In this document: one piece after another, positions 1-11,388 of the stretch
Layout: each line of letters begins with the position of its first letter
Numbering within the stretch: the first letter of the stretch is position 1
Assembly (NCBI GenBank): GCA_037501455.1
Contig: CM074858.1
Span: 80,202,501-80,266,500 of the forward strand
DNA from: Lantana camara
Lineage: Eukaryota; Streptophyta; Magnoliopsida; Lamiales; Verbenaceae
DNA: 64,000 nt
Direction: 5' to 3'
The notes under the pieces: generated by a model
What the model saw: the letters and a program-made list of their open reading frames with translations, nothing else
What the model was told of the DNA's origin: nothing
Databases searched by the model: none
Program-made: the position numbers and the translations under genes

Positions 1-334
1 GTATAAGTATGATTTGTTTAACTATGTTATACATTTCGGGACAGGCTTGCATGTATGATTTATGTTATGAATTGACTTTCGGGATTAGGAATCTATGCTA
101 GTTGAACCTGTCATCTGCTTTTATCTTTTAAATTTTTGTATGGAATGTTCACGCTTCCGCATATATGTTGTTTGTACAGTGATGTTCAGGGTCTATGTTC
201 CACCTAACTTAAGTTTGGTTTTTGTTCGTCTCCCTTTCACTGTGGCTTGGCGCATATACGGAGTCTTTGTTTCGTTACACCTGTCGAGTTATGGTGGGAG
301 GGGGATGTGACACCCACAGCTTGGGGAGCAATAC
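1..334 (+). mobile_element. 3' end of a decayed gypsy-type LTR
   Basis: The last 150 bases follow the order seen at the 3' end of the intact LTR at 48918-52897: a CAG acceptor-like site, GGTCTA, a degenerate CCGCCTGGCTTAGG-like block, a CTCCC block, then GGGGGATGTG near the terminus. Similarity is only moderate and no clean CA end, primer-binding site or target duplication is visible, so this is an old relic of the same gypsy lineage. The short open frames across it are not coding. Confidence 0.5.
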
Positions 335-1744
335 TCTCTCTCACGCACACATATATACATATATATATATATATATAATATAAAATAAATGTTATATATA
401 TGACGAATTCGATATAAAATAGTAACAATATATTTTACATATAAGAATATATTATTGCTCAAAATAGAAAATTTAAAAATATATATCTTTAATCATATAC
501 TTAATCATCATCACCATTATTATTATTCATTCCTAACTTTATTACTTAGCGTGACCAATCATAATAATGATATAATAAAGTCATTTCATTCCTTTGTTCA
601 TTTCATTGCAAAGTTTATTCCTTCCCTACCTCATTTCATTCATGTATACCACTCATGTCGTAAAATTTATGAATATACTCATCATAATAATAGATGGGAT
701 AAAAAAAGGTTAATGATATATTTTGTAAATCTGCTTTGTGGATAAATATGTAGAAAGTTAATGCCTAAACTAATGAACTAAATCCTAACGGATTATTCTT
801 GGACTCTTATATAGTTATATATAATTATAATATATGTACATATAATTTAATATTATAAGGGGGGGGGGGGGGCGGTATATGGCAGGTGTAATCCTTTAAA
901 CCCGCCACCACCGAATCTTAGCGAGTGTTAAAATTTTAAATCATACAAAAAAATTAAAATAAAGAACCCGACGGTTCATGGGCGGATCGACTCTGTTCAC
1001 GTGGATTTTACAGGTGATGCGAGTTTATGTTCACCCCTAACAAGAGCAAGTAATAAAGTGATTGTCTTTGGTTATAATCAATTCTTTTATTGTTCAAAGA
1101 CCGTTTGTGATTTTACAAGAAAATTGGTAAAGCGGATTACATATAATCAGTTTTCAGGACATTCTTAACATGATAGCCGTGTTTGTCGTTTTAGAAATAA
1201 GTCATGTAGGTAAGTGGGATCATGCCATGTCACCATAGATGGAAATGACTTTGAAAAATGACAAGGAAACAATTTTCCAAACACCACTTTATTTATACCG
1301 ACGTGAGAAAGGAAGATTCTAAAGTCAGCTTTAAATTTCAGGGGTAGTGCCGAAACGTGCGTAAGGCGAGTGGGCTACACGTGTACGTAGTTAATAATTA
1401 AAAGGTTCATTTTGTCCATATTAAATTATTAAAAATGTAAAACAAAGAATCATTACTCAGGTGTTTTGTGAAAGGCCCAACATAGATTTTGGAGCGCAAA
1501 CACCTCATAACCAATGATTGCATAGGGCTGTCTGTAACTCCTCATTTGTCTTCCATTTTTGTAACATAAAAGAAAAACAAAAGAAAACTTGTTGAATTTT
1601 TGAAACTCTGTCTCTTGTTCAATTCTCGATGAGTCCAATATAATTGTGTAAGACGAGGACAAGTTTCTCGAGGATGCACTTGATTATGTCCTTTGGACAT
1701 AGTTAACATCAAAACAATAACTACACGATTAGATTTGGTGGAAA
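335..1744. other. AT-rich upstream region of the NET2-like gene
   Basis: No gene is visible. The stretch holds a TA/CA microsatellite at about 347-382, long AT-rich tracts, a run of 14 G at 859-872 and several imperfect TATA-like tracts near 810-855. It should contain the promoter and 5' UTR of the downstream gene, but no single TATA box or transcription start can be chosen from sequence alone. Confidence 0.5.
859..872. repeat. Homopolymer of 14 G
   Basis: An uninterrupted run of 14 guanines lies inside an AT-rich intergenic tract, about 0.87 kb upstream of the NET2-like start codon. It is a mononucleotide microsatellite and its length may be affected by sequencing error. Confidence 0.8.
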
Positions 1745-4700
1745 ATGTTGCAGAGAGCTGCAAGCAATGCCTATTCATGGTGGTGGGCAAGCCACATTCG
1801 TACAAAGCAATCCAAATGGCTCGAACAGAGCCTTCAAGGTATCAAACCAATCGACGGCGAATTAATTTGTTGTTGTTAATCTTTTTCTGATTTTGATTAT
1901 TTCAATTTACTAACATTTTGCGTTTAATTTTCCTAATCAAAGTTATTGAATTACCAACTCATTAAAAAGTTTGATTGCTTATAGAGAAGAAGATTATTAA
2001 ATATGTAAATATTCCAACAGGCTACCTCGCATCTAAATTACATTTTGGTCAGTTTTGGCATATGAAAATCCTCTCTTTTGTATGTGTGTTTAAACAAAAT
2101 ATATAATGATAGTGATGTATCGATCATATAGCCTCTCGATTTAAATTCTAATATCATGTTCAATTACAACCTCATCTAGAACTTAAACTAAAAGAGAGAA
2201 ATATCATTATATGTCCAAATATCTAAATAAAAAAATTTGGGAAAAGAGTAATTGAAAATATGTGTTTTTTGTTAGTCCGTCTAATTGAAAAATATGTCCA
2301 TTACGCAATATTTGCTGATTATAAAATTTCAAAAAACAAAAGAAACTGATATGTAATCACTTGAGTTATATGAACTTAAGGTAAATTTAACTTTCATACA
2401 AAAATCTGCACATTAGAAGTTGAGCGACTTAGAATTTTTTCATGGAATTCACACTTGTCTCATATTTGGTAAATATATTTTCAGTGAAGTAAAAGTTTGC
2501 TACGAAAAGTAAACTTAAGATTAAGTTATAATTACAAAAGGTGGCATTCTTCGTATGATTTTATTAATAATTTTTTCGCATTTTTAATAATTAACATAAT
2601 AATAAAAGTAAAATGTTATACAGATATGGAAGAGAAGGTCCAAAGCATGCTTACCCTAATAGAAGAGGACGGGGATTCATTTGCCAAAAGGGCAGAAATG
2701 TACTACAAGCGTCGTCCGGAGCTCATAAGCTCCGTCGAAGAAGCCTACAAGGTATTCCGCGCCTTAGCAGATCGTTACGACATGCTATCAAAAGAGCTCC
2801 AAAATGCAAACAACACAATCGCAACCGTTTTTCCCGAACAAGTTCAATTTGCTATGTCAGACGATGAAGACTGTCCTAAACCGAAGAAGAACATTCAAAA
2901 GAAAAACACACAAAATGCCATAAACATCCCTAAGGCCCCCACCACAGCCCCTACCAAAAACCTAAAGACCATCATAACCAAAGCTTCAAAACAACATCAA
3001 GCCAACAAAAAAAGGCAAAAAAAGGCCTCTGAAGTTGAGAAATCTGGTTTGACCAAAGCTGAAGCATTTGAAGAGATCAAAAAGCTTCAGAAGGACATTC
3101 TTGCATTGCAAACGGTTAAGGAGTTTGTGAAAAGCTCATATGAAAGTGGACTCGAAAAATACTACGATATCGAGAACCAAATTATTGATATGCAGCAAAA
3201 GGTGTCAAGATTGGAGAATGAATTCAATATGGATTCAATGATTGAGGATGATGAAGCTCGTACTTTAATGGCTGAAGCGGCTTTAAAATCATGTCAGCAA
3301 ACCTTGGCAATGTTGCAGGAGAAACAAGAGAAGTCTACACAAGAGGCAAAACTGGAGTATGAGAAGATAGAGGCCGCATGCCAAAGACTACAATCATTAA
3401 GGGAAAAGTATAAGCTACAACAAGGAGATGAAACAGAGGAAGAAACTCGGAATGATGAACCACAGAAAATCCCAGATCGAGAAATAGATGATCTGATTGA
3501 AGAAATTAAGGGAATCGAGCCATTGCCGGATAAAAGTCAAGATGCCTTGGATTTGGGCTCAATCCAACACCTGACTGTGACACAATTAGCTGAGAAGATT
3601 GATCAGCTGGTTAATAAGGTAATCAGTTTAGAAACTTCTGTCTCATCCCAAACGGTTCTCGTCAGCACGTTGAGGATGGAAACCGATCATTTAAATTCAG
3701 ATATAAAGAATTTTGAAGAGGAACAGGATAGTTTGATCGATGACACATGTTATTTGAGCACGAGGGTAAAAAAAATGGAGGAGAAATTAAATAAGATTCA
3801 AGATTTGAACAAGAATGTCGTGACTCAAAGCAGTAATCTTCAAACGAATTTTGCTGAAGCAAATACAAATCTTGGCCATTTGTCAGAGAAGTTGACTAAT
3901 GTAAAATCCGATGAAGAAGATGATGAGCATAAATTGCAGGAAGAGATCCTAGAAACAAAGGATGGAGATATAATAAAAGATGTGATGGAAGTAGGAATAG
4001 ATATTCAGGTTTTGGATACATCTGTAACCAAACAGGGGGGCATTCAAAGAGAAACTACGCCTGTGATCAAAGACTCGGACATTGAGAACGAAATTAGAGA
4101 AGCTGAGACAGTTTTGGAGCAGAACGCAAAGGAACGCATTCATTACGAGCAGAATTATATTGAAGAAACAAAGAACAAGCAAAACGAGAACTGGCAAGAA
4201 ATGCTCTTGAGTGAAATAAATGAAGATGATCGAGAAACAATTCTACTCAAAGAATACACCACTATTCTTAGAAACTATAAGGACTTAAAGAGGAAGCTAA
4301 ATGAAAAGGAGAAACAAGAGAAGGATACACAATTTGATACTACTGTGCAAATGAGAGACCTAAAGAAAGCTATTCTCAAAAGGGATGAAGAAATTCAAAA
4401 CCTCAAGGAAAAGTTAATTATTGTGACGCGGGATGATCATAAGGATGTGAAGAAAGAGCAAATGCGAAATCCTGTTCCAAGTGTTGAATATAAAGAAGAT
4501 GCTGAGAAGAAAGAAGTGGACGAAATCAAGTTGATATTGGTTGATAGAACTCAATCTGTTTCAAAAGTCGAAGAGAAGATTCGATCTGATATCGATTCCA
4601 TACTCAATGGGAACTTAGATTTCTGGTTAAGATTTAGCACAACTTTTCATCAGGTCCAAAAATTCAAAACCGAGATTAGGGATCTAACGTACGAAACATC

Positions 4701-5247
4701 AAAGCTTAAGGAGAATAACAAACATGATGGAACTGAAAACATAAAATCAGATTTGAGGCCGATTTACAAGCACTTGAGGGAGATTCAAACAGAATTATCT
4801 ATATGGTTGGAGCAAAGTGGGGCCCTCAAAGACGAACTCAAGAGGAGATATGCATCATTATCGAGAATTCAGGAGGAGATTACTAAAGCTCTGAATGAAG
4901 GCATTGAAGAAGATGAAATCAAATTCGGGAGCCACCAAGCTGCAAAGTTGCAAGGGGAGATTCTGAACATGAAAAATGAGAATAATAAGATTAGAGAAGA
5001 ATTGCAAACGGGATTAGATGATGTTCACTACCTTCAACTTGAAAATGAAAAGACTTTGAGAAAGTTGGATGAGGAATTTTTCATTTCGAACGAGCAAACA
5101 GATAATATGAGCCGACCTAGGGTTCCTCTACGGTCTTTCATTTTTGGAACAAAGCCGAAGAAGAAGCATTCTATTTTCTCATGTATGAATCCGCAGAGAA
5201 GATACCAGGTTTTGAGAACTGGTATACGTCTCTCACATCATCACTAA
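1745..5247 (+). CDS. NET2-like: NETWORKED 2-like (NET2/KIP1-like) actin-binding protein, two exons
   Basis: The coding sequence joins 1745-1838 and 2624-5247 and predicts 905 residues. Exon 1 encodes MLQRAAS followed by the tryptophan-rich NAYSWWWASHIRTKQSKW block, the start of the NAB (NET actin-binding) domain. Exon 2 continues in phase with DMEEKV and completes the NAB domain to about residue 92, including a KRAEMYYKRRPEL motif. A basic, proline/threonine-containing linker (about 113-160) follows, then acidic coiled coil to about residue 860 and the NET2-type C-terminal motif RPRVPLRSFIFG...SIFSCMNP. The 94-nt exon 1 and phase-1 intron (CAAG/GT; CAG/AT) match the usual NET2 gene structure. 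In Arabidopsis, NET2 proteins bind actin filaments and sit at the pollen-tube plasma membrane; the same role is inferred here. Length and motifs look complete and no frameshift or stop is seen. The subfamily letter (A-D) cannot be assigned. Confidence 0.93.
1839..2623 (+). other. Intron 1 of the NET2-like gene
   Basis: The donor GTATCA follows CAAG at 1835-1838 and the acceptor TTATACAG ends at 2623. The 785-nt intron is AT-rich. Its last 127 nt are open in the exon 2 frame with an ATG at 2497, so a frame-only caller would extend exon 2 to 2497 and lose the real N-terminus. Phase and conserved residues on both sides (SLQ/DMEEKV) fix the junction. Confidence 0.9.
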
Positions 5248-5640
5248 TTTATCTTTTTGTCTTGTTTTCATCCTAAAGTTCAATTGATCGATACAATGGA
5301 AAAAGGATTTTTTTTATTTTTATTCTTTGTGTTTGCTTTTTTTGAAGAAGGAACAGATTTGTTGTAAACTATATATATCATACTCGTAACGTGTGGTTTT
5401 CCCCTTCTTTTATGGGTGAGATTTGTGTTCTTTTTTCTTTTTCATTTTTTAATGGGATTGTTTCTCTCTTGAGTTTGGTTAAGCTTTAATATTTATGTGT
5501 TAAACCTCCTTATATATTCACAAATATCTATAATTTAGTTCTTATAGACTGAAGAGATGTAATAAAATCTGGTGCATAGAATGCAGAATGGGAACATTCG
5601 TATTCCATTTTATGTGCACATTACATCATTAATTAAGGGG
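5248..5640 (+). terminator. Putative 3' UTR and polyadenylation region of the NET2-like gene
   Basis: A T-rich stretch follows the TAA stop. It has TTGTAAA-like far-upstream elements and a canonical AATAAA at 5561-5566. The cleavage site is inferred to lie shortly after, but plants tolerate weak signals, so an earlier site near 5370-5400 is equally possible. Confidence 0.45.
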
Positions 5641-6182
5641 ATAAATGAAAAAGAGATATCAACGGATGCTCATTAGTTCTAATTGTATTTTTTTTTTTGG
5701 GGCAACAAAAACCATTCATTAACTTTCAAATGTGTCAGTTTAATGACAAATTATGCCGGAAACTGTCAAGTCACCGTTGGAAACCAACTGATGTGTCCAA
5801 GTTGATGATGTGACATTAACACCATTTCCAAGTCTTTCCCACATATTTTATATTTTTTTTAAAATCCACATAATTCACTTCAAATATTATAAAAACAGAA
5901 AAACAAAAACAATTTTAAAAAAATGTATCATTCTTATTATTTACGTTATATTAAAAGGATATGCAAATATATTTGGCGATGCGTGAGTCGATGTTAACAC
6001 ACAATCATTCATAATTTATATGGTGGGAGTAACTCGAGCGAGAAGGGCGCTCGGAAGGATGAATAGTGGCTTAATCCGAGTGTGATCTGGGTTCGAGCTG
6101 CCAGGAAAACACAATGTTAGAAGGCCAGATTGAGGGAATATGGGGAGATGCCTAGTTTTGGCTCTCCGACGCTCAAATTAGT
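5641..6182. other. Intergenic DNA without a recognisable gene
   Basis: AT-rich sequence. 6005-6182 is a more GC-balanced block containing GGGTTCGAGCTGCC and CTCCGACGCTCAAATTAG. These look like pieces of an old dispersed repeat, but no terminal repeats, target duplications or tRNA-like boxes could be supported. Confidence 0.4.
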
Positions 6183-7357
6183 TGTGACACTCCATCCTCT
6201 CGCACGTACAGTTTTGTGCCACATGTGGATTTAATTACCGTATTCGCAATTATTTTCATACTAATTGATGCATCTATATTTAAATTATATTTCCTTATTC
6301 AATTCCTATATGAACTATTTGAATTATTTGATAAGAATATGCCCTATTTGAACATATGTTATGAATTCTTGCGATACGTGGAATTTGCGAATTACGAATT
6401 TGAATTCCGAGCATGCTAAATTCATGAAATATGTGACTTATCTGATTTTAGGACTTAATTGTATGTTTTAAACTTGATTTGACTCGTTTGAATTTGGTTG
6501 GACTCAATTGAACTTTTGTTTAAACTTTTGGGTCATTTTGCGAATTGGCCACTCTTGAGTCATTAATTCATAACTTGAGCTCGGGAATTCAGATTCAAGT
6601 TCTGTATTCACCGTTGGACTCGAATCGACAATTCAGACACAATGGAACAAGCCTTGTAATTTTTTGATACCGTTTCGACCCCCGACGATGCAAATTTTAG
6701 CCTCTCGCACCTAATACGTACCTGTGATCCACTTGAGAGCTAGAGTACTCATTTATTTGTCCTTGCTTTGACTTATACACACCAAATCCATCCCTTTCTC
6801 CTTTTATTGCTGTTGAGTTCGAACCAATTGGCCAAGAGAGAAGAAGAAAGAGAAGCAACACAAGCAAACCTCCATTGTTATGTCCTTTAAGCTCAAGTTT
6901 AGACCTTTTCTTGCTCCAATCTTTAAGGTAAGTTAGGATTCTTGTTATTCTTCCTGTTCTTATGATCATTTTCCACCTATTGAATCATGATTTAATTTTA
7001 GAGATTCACGAATATGCTATACATGATGAATAGTTAGGGTATATTGATGTTTTGGGAGAACAAGTGCATCTCTTGCCTAGTTTGAGCTTTGGGACTTATA
7101 TGTTGATCAACATAGAACATTGATTGCATATCTTTAGTCCTATTTAATGTTGGTTGAAGGTTTCTGAGTTGCTATTAATGTGCATATGAGTTCTTAGAAG
7201 AAATGGATGAAAACTCTTTCTTCTTTGATCACTTCTTGCCGGTTTGCAGCATGCGTGAGTTTGGGATGGTTTTTTCTTGATTTCCTTGCTTGTTTTTATA
7301 GTTTCTTTGCTCCTTTCCATCCTATATTATTGCTAATTTGTGTATGAATGAAGAACA
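6183..7357 (+). mobile_element. 5' part of a gypsy LTR, truncated by copia sequence
   Basis: The segment starts TGTGACACTCC, comparable to TGTAACGCCC at 48918. It follows that LTR's order: TTGAGCTCGGGAATTC at about 6577-6592, an ACAATGGAACAAGCCT block, a GA-rich leader (about 6836-6870), a TTTAAGCTCAAG stretch and a splice-donor-like TTTAAG/GTAAGT near 6926. Similarity is then lost at 7358, where a copia LTR begins. The 3' part of this LTR was not found elsewhere in the window. Confidence 0.65.
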
Positions 7358-9742
7358 TGTTGGAAAACACGAAAGAATAGAGCAGCGGAAGTTTAAAAAT
7401 TTTCCAAAAGTTTAATCGTTGTCTTGCAATTTTCGTACTGTAACGTTGGGAATAACAAGAAACTCACTTTAATTGAAGCTTTCTTCTGATTTTGTTACCG
7501 CCTAACAAACACCCTTCAAGCGGAAAATCCATCGAACGGTCCTTCGAATTAGACTCCAAAGTAGAAGGTCTCCAAAGCGTATCCACACTAGACTTAGAAC
7601 ACAATCATGCTAGTGAGAACGCTAGTTCTATGGCTTGTGTTAATGGCTAGGATAATATTTGCTTTGAAAACTTTTCTTTTGTTTTTTCTCAAAAACTTAA
7701 CACTTCGTGAGTGTTGGTCTAAAGTATAAGAGAAGCATCTCCACTAGTATTTATACTAGGGATTTTCGAACCACTTACGGCATGATTGGTATGCATGAAT
7801 GGAATGAGGCAGGAAAGGAATGAACTTTGTAATGGAATGAACAAAGGAATAGAATGACTTTATTATGACATTACTATGATTGGTACGCCAAGTAATAAAG
7901 TTAGGAATGAAATAAAAATTTTAAAATTATTTCATTAATAATAATAATAATAATAATAAAATATATAATTAAAAATAGTTTTATATTAAATATATATTTT
8001 AAATTTTTTATTTTGGGTAACTATATATTTTCATATATAAATATATTGTTACAATTTTATATCGAACGTGTTATATATATGACATTTATTATATGTACTA
8101 TTATATGTGAGTGTGAGAGTGAGTTTGTGATATATATATATATATACACACTATTTCTCTATTCAAGCATAGATTATGTATTAATTATTTATTGTATTTA
8201 ATATATTTCTTGATATTTAAAAATAAATTTAATATAAATATCAAAATTCGTTCTTTATAAAATATTTGAATTTCAAAAATTTTATAAATAAAATAATATT
8301 TTGAACATGTTTTTTTAATATGTAATATATATTTACATATATTTAATATAATTTATTAAATTTTCAACGTGATTAATAGTATTTAATTTTTATTTATGAA
8401 AATAATAAAATATAATATGTATTTAACAAATATGTGACGATAATATAAAAATAATAATAAATTTTAAACATTGGGAATGACTAATACCATGGGGGACCAA
8501 AGGAATGAGTAATCCCATGCTTGTGGGAATGAGAAAAGAATGACTTCTTTTCTTGCTCACTAATTAACTCATTTAATTATTTATTTTAATTGGAATAATA
8601 AGGTGTTAACTTATTCTCCAAGTCTAGCAAGAGAAGACTTCTCTCTTCTACAATAGGAAGTTGGACTTTTCAACTTTCCTAAAGTTAAAAGTCAATATTC
8701 AATAAATAAATTAATTTCCAATTAATTATTTATTGGGTTAAGTTTATTTGAGAATAATCTTAATAATTAATTCAATAATTAATTAAAAGATTAAAATTAA
8801 TTAATTACAATTTAATTAATTAATTCTAGAAAAGAATTCACGTGTAATATAATTACACAAATGGAACCACGTACGTGCCATGTGTGTATGACACGTGGCA
8901 GCCACGCAGGCTACACATGACACGTGGCAGTCACGTGTTCTTGACACGTGGCAATGCCCACGTGTTACTTGCTTCATTTCGATCAACAATTTGATCCTTC
9001 GTTAATCATATTAACATCCTACCATAATGCTCGTGTTCTGGCATTTGTGTGTGACCCTTTAGGTTCATTATTCGATTAGCAGTGACAACAATTAATTAAT
9101 TCCCTAATTAATTAATCACTTTACAGATCACACTACCGTAATCTAGCAATGGGTGTGTGACCCCTAGCTGAATAACGAAATAAATCGAAGAACCTTTCAG
9201 TCAATGATAATCAGTGAAATACGATCCTCCTACAACTCCATCTCTCAATGAAGAACTAAGGCATGAGAATATTCTCAGAGCCCAAATATTCTTGATCTTT
9301 AAAGTTAAGTTCGTTTTATATCCATTTCGATCTCAATCCTAGAAAACCCCATTTTCTAGATGTCTTGATCTTTTATCCACCTTGGCCAAGGGTTTAATAT
9401 TTAATGGACTAAGAACAACTCAATCAGCAAGAGATCATTATTGTTCTTAACAAGTGTAGGTCCTTTATCGATTCTACTAATTCTACATATGCCACTTGTG
9501 TAATCCCAACATAGGCCGTGGTTAAGGTATCTATATGGCGACACCCTTTTGAGCCTATATCAAAGATTACAGAGTTAGCTCATATGAGACATTACAGAAT
9601 CTCAAATCTAAGGATTAATGAATCACTTCATTGACCTGTGAGATATTTCCTAATCTGGAAGTTTTAGGAAACTTCCTTTCCCATTTAGTAATGTTCTCAC
9701 GGGGGCCATCTCAGTGATGAAGTTCTTGTAACAATCACCCTT
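7358..9742 (-). mobile_element. Truncated copia LTR, minus orientation
   Basis: It begins TGTTGGAAAACACG, as do the intact LTRs at 17524 and 25328, and shares their order of motifs: AGCAGCGGA, an AT-rich U3, a cluster of CACGTG boxes at about 8838-8962, TTAGCAGTGAC and the TAATCTGGAAGTTT block. The roughly 400 bp that should finish the LTR are missing; sequence breaks at about 9742 into gag-protease sequence. An AT-rich insertion interrupts it at about 7780-8548. Confidence 0.8.
7780..8548. mobile_element. AT-rich insertion inside the copia LTR, class unknown
   Basis: Compared with the intact LTR at 17524-19792, about 0.77 kb of unrelated sequence separates the TATA-side block from the TTAATTATTTATT tract. 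It opens with CATGATTGGTATGC and repeated GGAATGAA/GGAATGGAATG words, has a (TAA)n microsatellite at about 7937-7962, and closes with further GGAATGA words. The composition recalls small non-autonomous DNA transposons, but I found no convincing terminal inverted repeat or target duplication; boundaries are approximate. Confidence 0.4.
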
Positions 9743-10617
9743 ATGAAGTTCTTGTAACAATCTACACGTCCTAATGGCTTGGTCTTGAACGCTTGATCCA
9801 TTCCCAACCTTCAAGACGCATTCTCCTTCTTCAAGCTGCCGGACCTCATTTAGCATATGTACATCATTATAGATATGAGCTCCACAGCCGGTATCAAGTA
9901 CCCAAGAATTAAAATCAATAGATAGATTTACTTCAACAATAAACGCACCTTTCTTTAGAGTATCCTTGTACTCTTGGCAGTTCCTCTTCCAATGCCCTTT
10001 CTTGCCACAATGATGGCAAATGTCCTCTGTCTGATCTTTTCTCTTCCTGGCCTTTCTCTTTTTAACCCCTCCATCGGGTTTAAGAAATCCCTTCTTCTAG
10101 GGAAATTTCTTCCCTTTGCCTTTAGAAGGCCTAGAAGAGGAAGTGACCATCATTACTTTGCGATCCTTCTTGATCGTGTCTTCAGCAGTCACAAGCTGAC
10201 TAATCAACTCAGCTACAGTAGCATAAGGATGATTCATGTTGAAGTTTAGCACGAAAGGATTGAATGATGGTGGAAGCGGTGCGAGAAACAAATCCACAGT
10301 GAGTTCTTCACTCAGTGGCATTTCGATGGAGGTCAGTTTCTCGTTCAAAGCAAGAAACTTGAGACCGTGCTCATGGACACTTGTACCTTCTTTCATTCTG
10401 AGATAAAAGAGCTCCTTAGAAGCGTTGTACCTTAGAACACGCTCTTTGGGGCGGTACAATTGCTCAAGATGGTCATAAATCTCCCAAGCGTTTTCCATAG
10501 ATTCGTGTTGCCTTTGCATATCCGGAGACATGTTGGCCAACATGAGGCAACGGGCTTGAAGATTATCTTCAGGCCATTTCGAAATCGCCTCTCTTTCGGC
10601 CCGAGTCGGAGGCTCGC
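9743..10617 (-). pseudogene. Copia gag-protease remnant
   Basis: Read on the minus strand, the frame enters at 10617 without its first residues. It runs through a copia gag (UBN2-type) helix-rich region, including NAWEIYDHLEQLY and a LFLAPLPPSF stretch, then a CCHC zinc knuckle (CHHCGKKGHWKRNC, about 9972-10013) and the aspartic protease motif LDTGCGAH (about 9870-9893). One in-frame TAG at 10097-10099 breaks it. The frame then runs through a 19-bp repeat directly into LTR sequence, so integrase and RT are deleted. The N-terminus is lost at the junction with the TRIM at 10618. The copia class is clear; the subfamily is not. Confidence 0.85.
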
Positions 10618-11388
10618 TGTAACAGCCCGAAACCCGCCTGTCAATATTGTCCGCTTTGGTGGGCTAAGCGACACCACCCTCACGGTTTTGTTTCTCCCGA
10701 TGGAATTTAAGCCCGAAGGCGCCCACCCAGGAAAAGGCCTCTTTGGGTGTAAGGGTATAGCCCCAAACCACCCTCAGATATTGTCCTGCGCAGCGGAAAC
10801 TGGCCAGGTTTTGTTCCTCCCGACAGGATTTAAACCACCACTTAAGGGGTGCCTGCCCAGGAAGAGGCCTTTTGGGTGCACTGGGTTATACCAGTGGCTC
10901 GAAACGTAAAACCGTGAGGCGCTTGGGGTCTACCCTTGGCCAAAGCGGACAATATCGAACGGCGGGTCTTTGGGCTGTTACAAATGGTATCAGAGCCAGG
11001 GGCCCGAATTCGGTGTGCCAGCGAGGACGCTGGGCCCTTATGGGGGGGTGGACTGTAAGGCTCAAAGTGCTTGTCCCACATCGGATTGGAGAGTGGTTTG
11101 AAGCTGCTTTATAAGTAGTGGATCCCTCTCCCCTGAGTAGAGGCCTCTTCCTGGGCAGGTACCCCTTAAGTGGTGGTTTAAATCCTGTCGGGAGGAACAA
11201 AACCTGGCCAGTTTCCGCTGCGCAGGACAATATCTGAGGGTGGTTTGGGGCTATACCCTTACACCCAAAGAGGCCTTTTGGGTGCACTGGGTTATACCAG
11301 TGGCTCGAAACGTAAAACCGTGAGGCGCTTGGGGTCTACCCTTGGCCAAAGCGGACAATATCGAACGGCGGGTCTTTGGGCTGTTACA
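10618..11388 (+). mobile_element. TRIM retrotransposon with a partly inverted left LTR
   Basis: The right LTR (11072-11388, 317 bp) starts TGTCCCACATCGG and ends GGGCTGTTACA. The 89-bp interior (10983-11071) carries a primer site TGGTATCAGAGC at 10985-10996 and CCAGCGAGGACGCTGGGCC, as in the common plant TRIM family. The left LTR is abnormal. Only about its last 120 bp (about 10863-10982) are in direct orientation; 10618 to about 10862 is the LTR in reverse, beginning TGTAACAGCCC. The flanks are unrelated (copia gag to the left, gypsy LTR to the right) and share no target duplication. Overlapping open frames on both strands are by-products of the inverted repeat. Confidence 0.8.

Noticed and set aside
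2497..2625. Upstream start of the NET2 frame at 2497
   Set aside because: The conserved exon 1 at 1745-1838 and consensus splice sites give the known domain start; 2497-2623 is intron with a hydrophobic, non-conserved translation.
6005..6182. SINE or tRNA-derived repeat because of GGGTTCGAGCTGCC
   Set aside because: The B-box-like word has no A-box at the right distance, no poly-A or T tail and no target duplication.
1..6200. NET2 captured inside one gypsy element (LTR end at 334, LTR start at 6183, same strand)
   Set aside because: No primer-binding site follows 334 and no polypurine tract precedes 6183. The visible LTR parts do not overlap, so they cannot be shown to be a pair.
10863..10982. 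5S rRNA-derived segment as in Cassandra TRIMs
   Set aside because: GGGTGCACTGGGTTATACCAG only faintly recalls the 5S start; the internal A-box/C-box order of 5S genes is not present.
10460..11287. Several overlapping frames of 80-149 codons on both strands
   Set aside because: They fall in the inverted TRIM LTR copies and repeat each other's peptides in inverted order; they are translations of LTR sequence.
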